From assembly GCF_020447265.1 (NCBI RefSeq), contig NZ_JAJADR010000001.1, forward strand, positions 868,001 to 932,000: a DNA stretch of 64,000 nt, given 5' to 3'. Both the position numbers and the translations under genes were made by a program. The notes beneath the pieces are model-generated. The model saw nothing but the letters and a program-made list of their open reading frames with translations. It had not been told where the DNA came from and made no database searches. Within the stretch, counting starts at the first letter, position 1. Each line of letters starts with the position of its first letter. Below are positions 53,747 to 62,807 of the stretch, piece by piece. Source of the stretch: Hymenobacter lucidus (GTDB taxonomy: Bacteria > Bacteroidota > Bacteroidia > Cytophagales > Hymenobacteraceae).

Positions 53747-54565
53747 ATGGAAAAGCCAAGTGTAACCCAGCGTAAGCGACTAAAAATCCGGGCCCGTCGA
53801 CTGACGCGCCGGGTGCTGCCGTTTGTGGCTTCGTTGTTTATGGCTACTCCGCTGGCCGCGCCCGTGGCGCGCACTTCCGCCGCCGGCATGGAAACCAAGA
53901 TGCCCTCGGCCAAAGCACTGCAGAGCGCCTTTTTCGACCAGCGCCTGCACGACCTCTACCGCGACCTGCAGGTAGAGCAGCAGGGCCTGCGCTACGAGGT
54001 GTTTGAAAAGGCCGTAACGGGTTATTTCAATCTCAAAAACGAGAATAAGCTCAACGATAAGCAGCTGCTCACCGTCATCGACTTCGACCTGCCCTCCACC
54101 GAAAAGCGTCTTTGGGTGCTCGATCTGGCCAGTAAGCAGGTGGTATTTCATACGCTGGTAGCGCATGGTCACAACTCGGGCGAAAACGTGGCGACCAACT
54201 TCTCTAACGAGAATGAGTCGAACATGAGCAGCCTGGGCTTCTATGTTACGCAGGCCGAATACGTGGGTAAGCACGGACGCTCCCTGAAGCTGAACGGCGT
54301 AGATGAAGGCTACAATGATAATGCCCTCATGCGTTCCGTGGTCATGCACGGCGCCGACTACGTGAGTGAGGAATTCATCAAGCAGAATGGCCGCCTGGGC
54401 CGCAGCCTCGGTTGCCCCGCGCTGCCCATGGACCAGTATGCTGAAATCATTGACACGGTTGGCAACGGTACCTGCCTGTTCCTAAATGGTAGCGACACTT
54501 CGTACTCGTCGAAGTACCTGAACGAGGACGTGGCCATGAATACGCTGCTGACTACCAACAGCTAG
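53747..54565 (+). CDS. YkuD-type L,D-transpeptidase-like protein
   Basis: 272 residues. A basic start and hydrophobic stretch (VLPFVASLFMATPLAAPVA, about residues 23-41) form a signal peptide without a lipobox. The C-terminal domain has FDLPSTEKRLWVLDLASKQV, VVMHGADYVS and GRSLGCPALP with catalytic Cys223. It is clearly paralogous to the protein at 49992-50849, but soluble in the periplasm instead of lipidated. A bidirectional terminator follows. Confidence 0.9.
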   Translation: MEKPSVTQRKRLKIRARRLTRRVLPFVASLFMATPLAAPVARTSAAGMETKMPSAKALQSAFFDQRLHDLYRDLQVEQQGLRYEVFEKAVTGYFNLKNENKLNDKQLLTVIDFDLPSTEKRLWVLDLASKQVVFHTLVAHGHNSGENVATNFSNENESNMSSLGFYVTQAEYVGKHGRSLKLNGVDEGYNDNALMRSVVMHGADYVSEEFIKQNGRLGRSLGCPALPMDQYAEIIDTVGNGTCLFLNGSDTSYSSKYLNEDVAMNTLLTTNS

Positions 54566-54584
54566 ACTGATTTTGGCATAATTG

Positions 54585-54619
54585 AAAAAGGCCACCCGCG
54601 CGAGCAGGTGGCCTTTTTT
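54585..54619. terminator. bidirectional terminator between YkuD gene 2 and the Ldh-family gene
   Basis: A 12-bp stem (AAAAAGGCCACC with GGTGGCCTTTTT, 54585-54596 with 54607-54618) and a 10-base loop, with A and T runs on either side. Confidence 0.9.
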
Positions 54620-54646
54620 GTTGCTGGCACTTTCAGCGTTACGGCC

Positions 54647-55708
54647 TTACAGCTTCACGCCGAACTTCTGGCCGACGCTTTCCAGGTCCTTAATTACCGG
54701 GTCGAGCAGGGGAATGCCTTCCAGCAGCCGGTGCTGGGACATGATGCGCTCCGGGTCGCCGGGAATGATTACCTGCTTGCCTTCCACGGCCTGGGCACTG
54801 CGGAACGTGCTGATCCAATTGTCCATATGGGCCTTGAACTCGGCGGCGGGCCGGAAAGCATCTACGCGCATAGCCCCGAAGAAATGGCCGATACCCTGGC
54901 CCACGGGGTCGGCGGGAGGCTGCAGGAAGGCCACGAACGGCGGCACCCACGGCCCATAATTGGCCCCGGAGAGTACCGCCGAGAAAATATCGACGATGCT
55001 GCCCAGGCAGTAGCCTTTGTGGGAGCCGGTTTCGCCACCCAGCGGTAGCAGGGCGCCACCGTTTTTCACGGCGTTGGCATCGGTCGAGCCGCTGCCGTCG
55101 GCGTTCTGCACCCAACCCTCGGGCACCGGCAACTGCTTACGCTGGGCAATTTCGAGCTTACCGTTAGCGGCAGTAGTGGTGGCAAAGTCGGCCACAAAAT
55201 CGGGCTGCTCCCCGGCCGGAATGGCTACCGCAATAGGGTTGGTGCCCAAGAGGCGGTCTAGGGAATAAGTAGGGGCTACCAGGGGGCTGGCATTGGTCAT
55301 GGCCATGCCAATCATGTCGTGGGCCAGGGCCTTCATGGCGTGGTAGCCGGCAATGCCGAAGTGGTTGGAATTCTTTACCGATACCCAGCCGGTACCGGCC
55401 ACGCGGGCTTTTTCCAGGGCAATGTTCATGGCCTTGGGTGCTACCACCAACCCCAGGCCCCCGTCGCCATCTACTACGGCCGTACTGGGCGTTTCGTATA
55501 CCACGCCCACCCGGGGAGTGGCATTGATGCGGCCCGCTTCCCAGAGCCGCACGTAGCCGATAAGCCGGGCTACGCCGTGCGAGTCGATGCCGCGCAGATC
55601 GGCCGACAGTAGCGCCTCGGTGGCCAGCGTGGCATCGTCGGGAGGGCAGCCCATGCTCAGGAACACGGACTCGGTGAAGGTGAAAAGCTGGTTGTAGGGA
55701 AAGGTCAT
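54647..55708 (-). CDS. Ldh-family (malate/L-lactate-type) dehydrogenase
   Basis: 353 residues of the YbiC/AllD/Ldh_2 superfamily of NAD(P)-dependent oxidoreductases, which is unrelated to classical LDH/MDH. Signatures: ALLSADLRGIDSHGVARL, GWVSVKNSNHFGIAGYHAMK (with the catalytic His), GTNPIAVAIPAG and GSHKGYCLGSIVDI. The substrate is a 2-oxo or 2-hydroxy acid (malate, lactate, ureidoglycolate or similar) that cannot be chosen from sequence. The start at 55708 (MTFPYNQLF) removes a 28-residue non-conserved lead. Confidence 0.92.
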   Translation of the reverse strand: MTFPYNQLFTFTESVFLSMGCPPDDATLATEALLSADLRGIDSHGVARLIGYVRLWEAGRINATPRVGVVYETPSTAVVDGDGGLGLVVAPKAMNIALEKARVAGTGWVSVKNSNHFGIAGYHAMKALAHDMIGMAMTNASPLVAPTYSLDRLLGTNPIAVAIPAGEQPDFVADFATTTAANGKLEIAQRKQLPVPEGWVQNADGSGSTDANAVKNGGALLPLGGETGSHKGYCLGSIVDIFSAVLSGANYGPWVPPFVAFLQPPADPVGQGIGHFFGAMRVDAFRPAAEFKAHMDNWISTFRSAQAVEGKQVIIPGDPERIMSQHRLLEGIPLLDPVIKDLESVGQKFGVKL

Positions 55709-55736
55709 TGGGGGGAGGTTGGGCAGAGTAAAAAGA

Positions 55737-55881
55737 ACGTCATGCTTGATCTGACGGCAGCTTGCCGAATCATGTCTACCGCTTCGTTGCAATAATTTTG
55801 GTTACTACTACGGTAAAGATTCAGGATGGCAGACGGAACAATGTCAGCACGCGAGATGTCGCGCGCTGCTCGACATGACGT
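55737..55881. repeat. dispersed intergenic repeat, copy B
   Basis: About 145 bases bounded by an 8-bp perfect inverted repeat, ACGTCATG (55737-55744) with CATGACGT (55874-55881). It contains the GTCAGCACGCGAGAT word shared with copy A at 50866-50995. No coding capacity. Confidence 0.6.
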
Positions 55882-55908
55882 CTAAGGGCATGACGGTTAA
55901 ATAAAAAC

Positions 55909-56859
55909 TTACTGGGCCAGCATTTCCTGCAGCAGACCTTCTTTCAGGGCGTAGGCTGAGGCGCGGATGTGCAGGAAATCGTAGGTTTTGAGCACGAAGT
56001 CAATCAGCACGCAGGCCACCACAATCATGTCGGCGCGCATGGGCGTCATGCCGGGCATGGCCAGGCGCTGCTCGTGGGTGCTGTGCAGCAGCTGGTGGTA
56101 GCTCTGGTAGAAGCTGTCGAGCGAAATCGGGGTTTCGGGCGGCAGGTTGTTGCCGCGGGGATGCCCGTCGCGGGCGGCCTGCAGGTCGCCGAGGGTATCG
56201 AAAGTACCGGAGGCGCCCACCAGGGCCGATGGGCGGAAGTGCTGCACGGCCGCAGTAAGGGCCGTGAGCTTACCGGTCAGGTAGTGCTGCAACTCGCGCA
56301 CGTCATCGGTGGAGAGCGGGTCGTGGTGGAAAAACTGGTCGAGCAGGCGCTGGGCTCCGATTTCGAAGCTCTGCTTCCAGAAAATTGTTTCCTGATTGGC
56401 CACAATGAACTCCACGCTGCCCCCACCAATATCCATTATCAAATGGGCCTGCTCGCCCAGCGGTACGGCCTGACGCACGCCCTGGCAAATCAGCTCGGCC
56501 TCCCGGGCCCCGGGAATAATTTCGACCCGGATGCCGGTCTGCTCGAAAATGTCGCGCACTAGGGCGGGGCCGTTGTTAGCATTGCGCACGGCGCTGGTGG
56601 CCGTGGCCCGCACTTCCGTTACCTGGTGCAGCTCTATTTCCTCCTGAAAAGCGGCCAGCGTGTGCAGGGCGCGGGCATAGGCTTCCGTCGCAATTTCACC
56701 CTTGCTGATACCGTCTTCGCCCAGCCGCACGCCCACCTTGGTCCGGAGTAGCACCACCGGCTCGGGGTGGCGGGCTTCGGGCAATTCTACGATCATCAGA
56801 TGAAACGTATTGGTGCCCATATCAATCAGAGCCAGGCGTCGGTGACGAGGATTGGTCAT
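55909..56859 (-). CDS. Ppx/GppA-family phosphatase
   Basis: 316 residues of the actin-like ASKHA fold. The two phosphate-binding motifs are LALIDMGTNTFHLMIVEL (about residues 9-26) and HLIMDIGGGSVEFIV (about 140-155). It is exopolyphosphatase or guanosine pentaphosphatase; these activities cannot be separated by sequence, and the short 316-residue form, with the N-terminal half only, is typical of the single-domain group. It may respond to stringent or phosphate stress. Confidence 0.93.
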   Translation of the reverse strand: MTNPRHRRLALIDMGTNTFHLMIVELPEARHPEPVVLLRTKVGVRLGEDGISKGEIATEAYARALHTLAAFQEEIELHQVTEVRATATSAVRNANNGPALVRDIFEQTGIRVEIIPGAREAELICQGVRQAVPLGEQAHLIMDIGGGSVEFIVANQETIFWKQSFEIGAQRLLDQFFHHDPLSTDDVRELQHYLTGKLTALTAAVQHFRPSALVGASGTFDTLGDLQAARDGHPRGNNLPPETPISLDSFYQSYHQLLHSTHEQRLAMPGMTPMRADMIVVACVLIDFVLKTYDFLHIRASAYALKEGLLQEMLAQ

Positions 56860-56955
56860 TGGTTTTTAGTTATTGGTTTCTGGTTTTTCGTCACGTTGGT
56901 AAGTTCGGTTGATAAGCGGAGCCAAAAACCAACAACCATCAACAAAAAACCAACA
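56860..56955. repeat. word-repeat hairpin between ppx-like and methyltransferase genes
   Basis: TTGGTTTTTAGTTATTGGTT and similar words (56869-56890) face AAAAACCAACAACC and AAAAAACCAACAAC (56924-56957), so the two sides can pair over most of their length. It fills the whole gap between the two genes. Confidence 0.55.
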
Positions 56956-56957
56956 AC

Positions 56958-57839
56958 TCAGTTGGCGAAGCGGCAAAACGTGCCCAGCGGCAGCTTGCGC
57001 TGACCCCGGTCGTGGAGGTAGATTTCCCCAATTTCGCGGGTGGCGTGCTGCTGCGGAAAGATTTGTGTCACCAGGTTGTCCAGAATCAGGGCCGAGAAGC
57101 CTAACGAATACAGGTTAATCAGGAAGAAGTGGTCTTCGGGGTCGAGCAGCTGCCGGCAGAGCTTGAGCATCTCGTTCAATTCATCTTCCAGCTGCCATTT
57201 CTCACCATTGGGGCCGCGGCCGTAAGCGGGCGGGTCCAGGATGAGGCCCTGGTACTTGTTGCCGCGCTTTACTTCGCGCTGCACGTACTTCATGGCGTCT
57301 TCCACCAGCCACCGCACCCCGTCGAGGTTCGAGGCTTCCATGTTGTCGCGGGCCCAGAAGTTGACCTGCTTCACCGAGTCGAGGTGGGTTACGTCGGCCC
57401 CGCCGGCGCGGGCGGCCAGCGTGGCGGCCCCGGTGTAGGCAAACAGGTTCAGCACGCGCGGCACGGCGGCTTTGCGCTTTTTGGTTTGCTCGTAGATAAA
57501 CTGCCAGTTAGGGTCCTGCTCCGGAAACAGGCCGACGTGCTTGAACGACGACATGCCCAGCCGAAACCGTAGCTTGAGGCCTTCCTGCCCGTAATTGATG
57601 ATCCACTGCTCGGGCGTGCCGGGCTTTATTTTCCACTGCCCACGCTCCTGGCTGCCTTTTTCGCGGGTGAAAGTAGCATTGGCGCGCTGCCACTCACTGG
57701 CCGGCAGGTGCGGGTCCCAGATGGCCTGTGGCTCGGGGCGGGCCAGGATGTGCTTGCCAAATCGTTCGAGTTTTTCGAAGTTGCCCGAGTCGATGAGCTC
57801 GTAATCCGGCCAGTTGCCGGTGGTCAGAAAAGAATACAT
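56958..57839 (-). CDS. class I SAM-dependent methyltransferase, RlmI-like
   Basis: 293 residues. The C-terminal Rossmann domain has VLNLFAYTGAATLAARAGGA (SAM-binding motif I), DSVKQVNFWARDN, and the DPPAYGRGPNGEKWQ segment of the RlmI/RlmL 23S rRNA cytosine/guanine methyltransferase group. The PUA-like N-terminal domain of RlmI is absent or replaced by a short beta-rich lead. An rRNA target is likely but unproved. The start at 57839 follows a divergent gap to the DinB gene. Confidence 0.88.
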   Translation of the reverse strand: MYSFLTTGNWPDYELIDSGNFEKLERFGKHILARPEPQAIWDPHLPASEWQRANATFTREKGSQERGQWKIKPGTPEQWIINYGQEGLKLRFRLGMSSFKHVGLFPEQDPNWQFIYEQTKKRKAAVPRVLNLFAYTGAATLAARAGGADVTHLDSVKQVNFWARDNMEASNLDGVRWLVEDAMKYVQREVKRGNKYQGLILDPPAYGRGPNGEKWQLEDELNEMLKLCRQLLDPEDHFFLINLYSLGFSALILDNLVTQIFPQQHATREIGEIYLHDRGQRKLPLGTFCRFAN

Positions 57840-57987
57840 ACAGATACAGCTGAAGGGCCGCGCCGCGGCCCGCCAAAGGTAGGGCTTCCGGCTTGAACGA
57901 TGGTGGTGCCGAGAGCAGCAGGCCGCTGAAGTGGACGCCAGCAGTGAGTTTCTACCCTATCCACACATTTTTACCCCCACCTGTGCC

Positions 57988-58479
57988 ATGACCGAACTCC
58001 ACCGAATCCAAGACCAGCTTACCCGCGCCTTCAACGGCGAGGCGTGGTCGGGACCCTCACTGCTGGCTACGCTGGAGCCCGTGGCGGCGGGCCAGGCGGC
58101 AGCCCGCCCGCTGCCCCAGGCCCACAGCATCTGGGAAATAGTGCTCCACCTCACCACCTGGACCAACGTGGTGCGGCAGCGCGTGGCTACCCGGCAGAGC
58201 CAGCCCGTGCCCGATACCGTTGACTGGCCCGCCCAACCTGCTGCCCCCGATGAAGCGCAGTGGCAGCAGGCCCTGGCGCAGCTGCGCGCGGCCCACGAGC
58301 TATTATTGACGGACGTAGCGGCGTTGAACGACGACGCTCTAGAGGAGCCGATAGGGGAGGAGGCCGGCAGTGAACCAGGCCGCGCCAACACGGTTTATGT
58401 ACTGCTGCACGGCCTGGCGCAGCACAACCTCTACCACGCCGGCCAGATTGCTCTGCTGCGTAAAGCCGCCGGAAATTAA
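57988..58479 (+). CDS. DinB-family protein
   Basis: 163 residues in a four-helix bundle. The metal-ligand pattern is visible: HSIWEIVLHLTTW in the first half and LLHGLAQHNLYHAGQIALL in the second (three His). DinB/YfiT-like proteins include thiol-dependent hydrolases and transferases, so the activity is open. The start at 57988 (MTELHRIQDQL) was chosen over the in-frame 57931. It is 55 bases ahead of dapF. Confidence 0.9.
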   Translation: MTELHRIQDQLTRAFNGEAWSGPSLLATLEPVAAGQAAARPLPQAHSIWEIVLHLTTWTNVVRQRVATRQSQPVPDTVDWPAQPAAPDEAQWQQALAQLRAAHELLLTDVAALNDDALEEPIGEEAGSEPGRANTVYVLLHGLAQHNLYHAGQIALLRKAAGN

Positions 58480-58534
58480 ACCCACTTGCATTGCCGCTCC
58501 CGCTCCAACCTTTCCTCCCATCTTTGCACCTATT

Positions 58535-59341
58535 ATGACCATGACGACCACGCTTACTTTCCATAAATACCAGGGCACCGGCAACGACTTCGTGATGCTC
58601 GACGACCGAGCCCGCACTTTCGATGAGCACGACAACCGCCTCGTGCGCCACCTTTGCGACCGGCGCCTGGGCATTGGGGCCGACGGCCTGATTCTGCTGC
58701 GCAACCACCCCGAGTACGACTTCGAGATGGTGTATTTCAACGCCGATGGCTTCGTGGGCTCGATGTGCGGCAACGGGGGGCGCTGCACGGTGGCGTTTGC
58801 CAAATACCTAGGCGTAATGCAGGAAAAAACCCGCTTTCAGGCGGCCGACGGCTTGCACGAAGCCCACGTAGATGCCCAGGGCCTGGTGCACCTGCGGATG
58901 CAGGACGTGCACGGGCAGCAGGAAGTGGAAGGCCACGGCGTGTTTCTGGATACCGGCTCGCCCCACCTCATCCGCTTCCTGCCCACTAGCTCTCTGGTTG
59001 ATTTGAACGTATTTGCCGAGGGCCGGGCTATTCGCTACAGTGAGCTGTTCCGCGAAAAAGGCACCAACGTCAACTTCGTGGAAACGCCGGTGGCCGCCGA
59101 CCAGCCCTGGCAGGTGCGCACCTACGAGCGGGGTGTGGAAGACGAAACTTTCTCCTGCGGCACGGGCGTCACGGCGGTGGCTCTGGCGGCTTCGCGGCGC
59201 GGCGCGGCCAGCCCGGTGCACCTGCGCACCCGTGGCGGCGACCTATACGTGGCCTTCGACGCCAACCCCGACGGCTCCTTCTCCAACGTGTACCTGAGCG
59301 GCCCGGCCGTGCGGGTGTTCGGTGGTACTATCGAGGTTTAA
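58535..59341 (+). CDS. dapF: diaminopimelate epimerase
   Basis: 268 residues. It interconverts LL- and meso-diaminopimelate for lysine and peptidoglycan. Both active-site cysteines are present: SMCGNGGRCTVAFAKY and ETFSCGTGVTAVALAA. The N-terminal FHKYQGTGNDFVMLD is standard. An ATG at 58541 could also be the start. The -7-like sequence CATCTTTG (58519-58526) differs from the consensus by one base. Confidence 0.97.
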   Translation: MTMTTTLTFHKYQGTGNDFVMLDDRARTFDEHDNRLVRHLCDRRLGIGADGLILLRNHPEYDFEMVYFNADGFVGSMCGNGGRCTVAFAKYLGVMQEKTRFQAADGLHEAHVDAQGLVHLRMQDVHGQQEVEGHGVFLDTGSPHLIRFLPTSSLVDLNVFAEGRAIRYSELFREKGTNVNFVETPVAADQPWQVRTYERGVEDETFSCGTGVTAVALAASRRGAASPVHLRTRGGDLYVAFDANPDGSFSNVYLSGPAVRVFGGTIEV

Positions 59342-59353
59342 GCTTCTTTTTCG

Positions 59354-59397
59354 GGTTCCGGCGGGCTTGTATGATAAGCCCGCCGGAACCATTATTT
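59354..59397 (+). terminator. terminator after dapF
   Basis: A perfect 15-bp stem (59354-59368 with 59376-59390), a 7-base loop and a short ATTATTTC tail, twelve bases after the stop. Confidence 0.8.
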
Positions 59398-59412
59398 CTA
59401 TAATGCCACCTG

Positions 59413-59943
59413 ATGCTGCAAGCCGGAAACGTGACGCTGCGGGCCCTGGAAGAGTCGGACCTGGAGTTTCTGTACGCGCTGGAAAACGACCCTGGCATCT
59501 GGGGTGTGTCCGACACGCTGGCTCCGGTTTCGCGCTTCGCCCTGCGCCAGTACCTGCAGCACGCCACTGCCGATTTTTACGAAGTGCGGCAGTTGCGGCT
59601 GGTTATCTGCGCCGATGGTCGGGCCGTCGGTACATTGGACTTATTCAACTTTGAGCCCCTGCACCAGCGGGCCGGAGTAGGCATTACCATTCTGGCTGCT
59701 GAGCGTAAGCTCGGCTATGCGGCGCAGGCACTGGCTTTGTTGCTGCCCTACGCCCGCCATACGCTGCGCCTGCACCAATTGTACTGTACCGTGGCCAGTG
59801 ACAATGAGGCCAGTTTGCGGCTGTTTCAGCAGGCCGGTTTTGCGGTAGTGGGCGTGCGTAAGGACTGGCTGCGCAAAGATTTTTTCTGGCAGGATGCCAT
59901 AGAACTGCAATGCCTGCTGATCGAAAAGAAGGCTGGCAGCTAA
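59413..59943 (+). CDS. GNAT-family N-acetyltransferase
   Basis: 176 residues (VTLRALEESDLEFLYALEND; AGVGITILAAERKLGYAAQA; LYCTVASDNEASLRLFQQAG). The acetyl-CoA-binding motif A and the final beta-strand motif B are those of the RimL/SpeG-like GNAT group. The substrate could be a protein N-terminus, a polyamine or a small amine. It starts 22 bases after the dapF terminator stem. Confidence 0.9.
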   Translation: MLQAGNVTLRALEESDLEFLYALENDPGIWGVSDTLAPVSRFALRQYLQHATADFYEVRQLRLVICADGRAVGTLDLFNFEPLHQRAGVGITILAAERKLGYAAQALALLLPYARHTLRLHQLYCTVASDNEASLRLFQQAGFAVVGVRKDWLRKDFFWQDAIELQCLLIEKKAGS

Positions 59944-60067
59944 CAGGTTAGCAATTAGGTCGAAAGAGCGGTAATTACTAGTGTTGAGCTTGTCCGGCCA
60001 GCGGTCCTTAACCGCGTCCAGCCGGGCTGTATCCTTTTTCCGGGGTACTTCGTAGAATACATAAGCC

Positions 60068-60100
60068 GCGGAAAGCAGGGTTGTGCCGAAAGCTTTCCGC
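60068..60100 (+). promoter_or_regulatory. hairpin upstream of the glycosyltransferase gene
   Basis: GCGGAAAGC (60068-60076) pairs exactly with GCTTTCCGC (60092-60100) around a 15-base loop, 31 bases before the ATG at 60132. No T run. It may be a leader element; the promoter itself was not identified in this 188-base gap. Confidence 0.4.
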
Positions 60101-60131
60101 AGCTATATCTACCTCTTCTAGCTTCTTTGAT

Positions 60132-61361
60132 ATGCCGCTCTCTACTCCGGCGGAGGCACCCTCGCGCGCTTCTTCCGCTACCACTACCACCACTTCCGAT
60201 TCTGCTCGTTCTACTTTCTCCTACTCGCTGCCCGACTTCGTGTGCTTCGCGCACCTGCACTGGGATTTTGTGTGGCAGCGTCCCCAACACCTATTGTCGC
60301 GCTTTGCCCAGCACGGCCGCGTATTCTACGTCGAAGAGCCCTTTATTCACCACGACCAGACGGCGCCGGAGTTTGCGCATTTTGAAGTAAAAGAGCGCCA
60401 GAACGGCGTGAAAGTGCTGGTAGCCCACTTGCCCGCCGGCTTATCGGAAACTGAGTCGGATGAATTGCAGGCTAAGCTACTCACGAAGTATTTTGCCGAG
60501 AATAGCATCAATCAATACGTTTTCTGGTACTATACCCCGATGGCGCTCAGCAAGTCGCGCCACCTCACGCCGGCCCTCACCGTGTACGACTGCATGGACG
60601 AGCTGGCGGCCTTCAAATTTGCCCCACCCAAGCTGCGGGAGCTAGAGCAGGAGCTGTTCAAAAAGGCCGATTTGGTATATACCGGCGGCCAAAGCCTCTA
60701 TGAAGCCAAAAGCCTGCAGCACCAGGATGCCCACTCGTTTCCGAGCAGCATCGACAAAGACCACTTCGGCCAGGCCCGCACTGCGCTGCCCGAACCTAAG
60801 GACCAAGCCGGCATTGCTCATCCCCGGGTTGGCTTTTTTGGGGTAGTTGATGAACGGCTGGATATCGAGTTGCTGGGCCAGTTGGCCGAGGCCCATCCCG
60901 AGTGGCAATTCGTCATTATTGGTCCCGTCGTCAAGATTGATGCTGCTACGTTGCCCCGTTTCAAGAACATCCATTATCTGGGTGGAAAAGAGTACAAGGA
61001 ACTCCCGGCATATTTATGTGGTTGGGATGTAGCCACGCTGCTCTTCGCCGACAACGAAAGCACGAAGTTTATCTCACCCACCAAGACGCCCGAATACCTC
61101 GCGGCCGGTAAACCAGTGGTGAGTACGCCCATCCGTGACGTGGTACGGCCCTACGGCGACCTGAGCCTGGTTCAGATTGCGGCTACGGCTGATGAGTTCG
61201 GGCAGGCTATTGCTAAGGCGCTGGTGCAAAAGGACGATGCCGACTGGCGCGCCCGCACCGACGAGTACTTGGCCACCATTTCCTGGGACCTGACTTGGCA
61301 GCGCATGACTGAGCTTATGCAGGACCGCCTGAAGCTCAAGTCACAAGCTCAACCGAACTGA
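60132..61361 (+). CDS. GT-B-fold glycosyltransferase
   Basis: 409 residues. The N-terminal domain has VCFAHLHWDFVWQRPQHLLS, a segment typical of glycosyltransferases encoded beside glf. The C-terminal domain contains FFGVVDERLDIELLG and the donor-binding SPTKTPEYLAAGKPVVSTP of the GT4-like group. It probably transfers a sugar, perhaps galactofuranose or the acceptor glycan, to a surface polymer. The ATG at 60132 was chosen over 60081 because the added residues are Ser-rich and not conserved in style. Confidence 0.87.
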   Translation: MPLSTPAEAPSRASSATTTTTSDSARSTFSYSLPDFVCFAHLHWDFVWQRPQHLLSRFAQHGRVFYVEEPFIHHDQTAPEFAHFEVKERQNGVKVLVAHLPAGLSETESDELQAKLLTKYFAENSINQYVFWYYTPMALSKSRHLTPALTVYDCMDELAAFKFAPPKLRELEQELFKKADLVYTGGQSLYEAKSLQHQDAHSFPSSIDKDHFGQARTALPEPKDQAGIAHPRVGFFGVVDERLDIELLGQLAEAHPEWQFVIIGPVVKIDAATLPRFKNIHYLGGKEYKELPAYLCGWDVATLLFADNESTKFISPTKTPEYLAAGKPVVSTPIRDVVRPYGDLSLVQIAATADEFGQAIAKALVQKDDADWRARTDEYLATISWDLTWQRMTELMQDRLKLKSQAQPN

Positions 61362-61436
61362 GGACCGCCCGCATCCGTATTGCCACTACCTATTCTTTCC
61401 ATAACCGCACATTTCAGCCACCAAGACACCAGCCCT

Positions 61437-62612
61437 ATGTTTGACTATCTCATCGTTGGAGCCGGATTTGCCGGCAGCGTGCTAGCCGAGCGGCTGGCTA
61501 CTCGTTCAAATAAAAAAGTGCTTATCCTGGATAAGCGCAGCCATATTGCCGGCAATGCCTACGACCACTACAACGAGGACGGCATTCTGGTGCACAAGTA
61601 TGGTCCGCATATTTTCCATACTAACTCGAAGGACGTATTCGAATACCTCTCCAATTTCACTGACTGGCGCCCCTACGAGCACCGCGTGCTGGCTTCCGTG
61701 GACGGGCAGATGGTGCCGATGCCCATCAACCTCGATACTATCAACAAGCTCTATGGCCTGAGCCTGAACAGCTTTGAGGTAGAGCAGTTTCTGGAGTCGC
61801 TGGCCGAGCAGGTACCCGTTATCAAGACCTCGGAAGACGTGGTAGTGAGCAAGGTAGGCCGAGAGCTGTACGAGAAATTCTTCCGCAACTATACCCGCAA
61901 GCAGTGGGGCATGGATCCCTCGGAGCTGGATAAGTCGGTGACGAGCCGCGTGCCCACCCGCACCAACCGCGACGACCGGTACTTTACCGATACCTACCAA
62001 GCTATGCCGCTGCATGGCTATACCCGCATGTTTGAGCGTATGCTGGACCATCCCAACATCAGCATCATGCTGAATACGGACTACCACGACGTTATCGACT
62101 TCATTCCTTTCAAGGAAATCATCTTTACCGGCCCGGTCGACGAGTATTTCGACTTCAAGTTCGGTAAGCTGCCCTACCGCTCCCTGGAGTTCAAGCACGA
62201 AACGCTGAACACCGAGAAGTTCCTGGCTGCTCCCGTCGTGAATTACCCCAACGAGCATCTCTACACCCGCATTACGGAGTTTAAGGCCCTCACCGGCCAG
62301 CAGCACCCCAAAACCAGCGTGGTGTATGAGTACCCGAAAGCCGAGGGCGACCCATACTACCCAATTCCGCGCCTCGAAAACGCGGAGCTGTACAACAAGT
62401 ACAAAAAGCTGGCCGACGAAACGCCCAATGTACACTTCGTAGGCCGCCTGGCTACGTATAAGTACTACAATATGGACCAAGTAGTAGCCCAGGCCTTGAC
62501 GTTGTACAAAAAGCTCACCGACAAAGCCGAAAAAGTGGCCGACAAGCCTTCCATCACCGGCTCGGCTTCCATCATGGAGAAGCTCGTACCGCGTGACCCG
62601 GCCAAAGAGTAA
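61437..62612 (+). CDS. glf: UDP-galactopyranose mutase
   Basis: 391 residues, flavoenzyme. It converts UDP-galactopyranose to UDP-galactofuranose, the donor for galactofuranose-containing glycans. FAD site DYLIVGAGFAGSVLAERLA; conserved HKYGPHIFHT, FTGPVDEYFD and the C-terminal GRLATYKYYNMDQVV that includes substrate-binding residues. The ATG at 61437 gives MFDYLIVGAG; an in-frame start at 61380 adds 19 residues. Part of the cluster from 60132 to the window end. Confidence 0.97.
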   Translation: MFDYLIVGAGFAGSVLAERLATRSNKKVLILDKRSHIAGNAYDHYNEDGILVHKYGPHIFHTNSKDVFEYLSNFTDWRPYEHRVLASVDGQMVPMPINLDTINKLYGLSLNSFEVEQFLESLAEQVPVIKTSEDVVVSKVGRELYEKFFRNYTRKQWGMDPSELDKSVTSRVPTRTNRDDRYFTDTYQAMPLHGYTRMFERMLDHPNISIMLNTDYHDVIDFIPFKEIIFTGPVDEYFDFKFGKLPYRSLEFKHETLNTEKFLAAPVVNYPNEHLYTRITEFKALTGQQHPKTSVVYEYPKAEGDPYYPIPRLENAELYNKYKKLADETPNVHFVGRLATYKYYNMDQVVAQALTLYKKLTDKAEKVADKPSITGSASIMEKLVPRDPAKE

Positions 62613-62649
62613 CCCGTAAATACGCCGACGGAAGTCGGCCGCAGGTACA

Positions 62650-62738
62650 CTGTCATCCTGCGCAGCCAAGCAGTTGCTTCGGATGTTCTGACTCACCTCA
62701 GCGCCCGAATCGAACTGTGGAGCTGCGCAGGATGACAG
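62650..62738. repeat. palindromic element between glf and the GH1-like gene
   Basis: A 17-bp perfect inverted repeat, CTGTCATCCTGCGCAGC (62650-62666) with 62722-62738, separated by 55 bases. The outer word TGTCAT is shared with the dispersed repeat copies A and B. It may terminate the glf message, since CTGTTTTC follows, or it may be a mobile palindrome. Confidence 0.6.
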
Positions 62739-62807
62739 TCCTGTTTTCTGCCCGCCTCACCTGAACACTAGGCTAGGCTGGCTATCCGACCACGAACCGC
62801 AGTTGTG

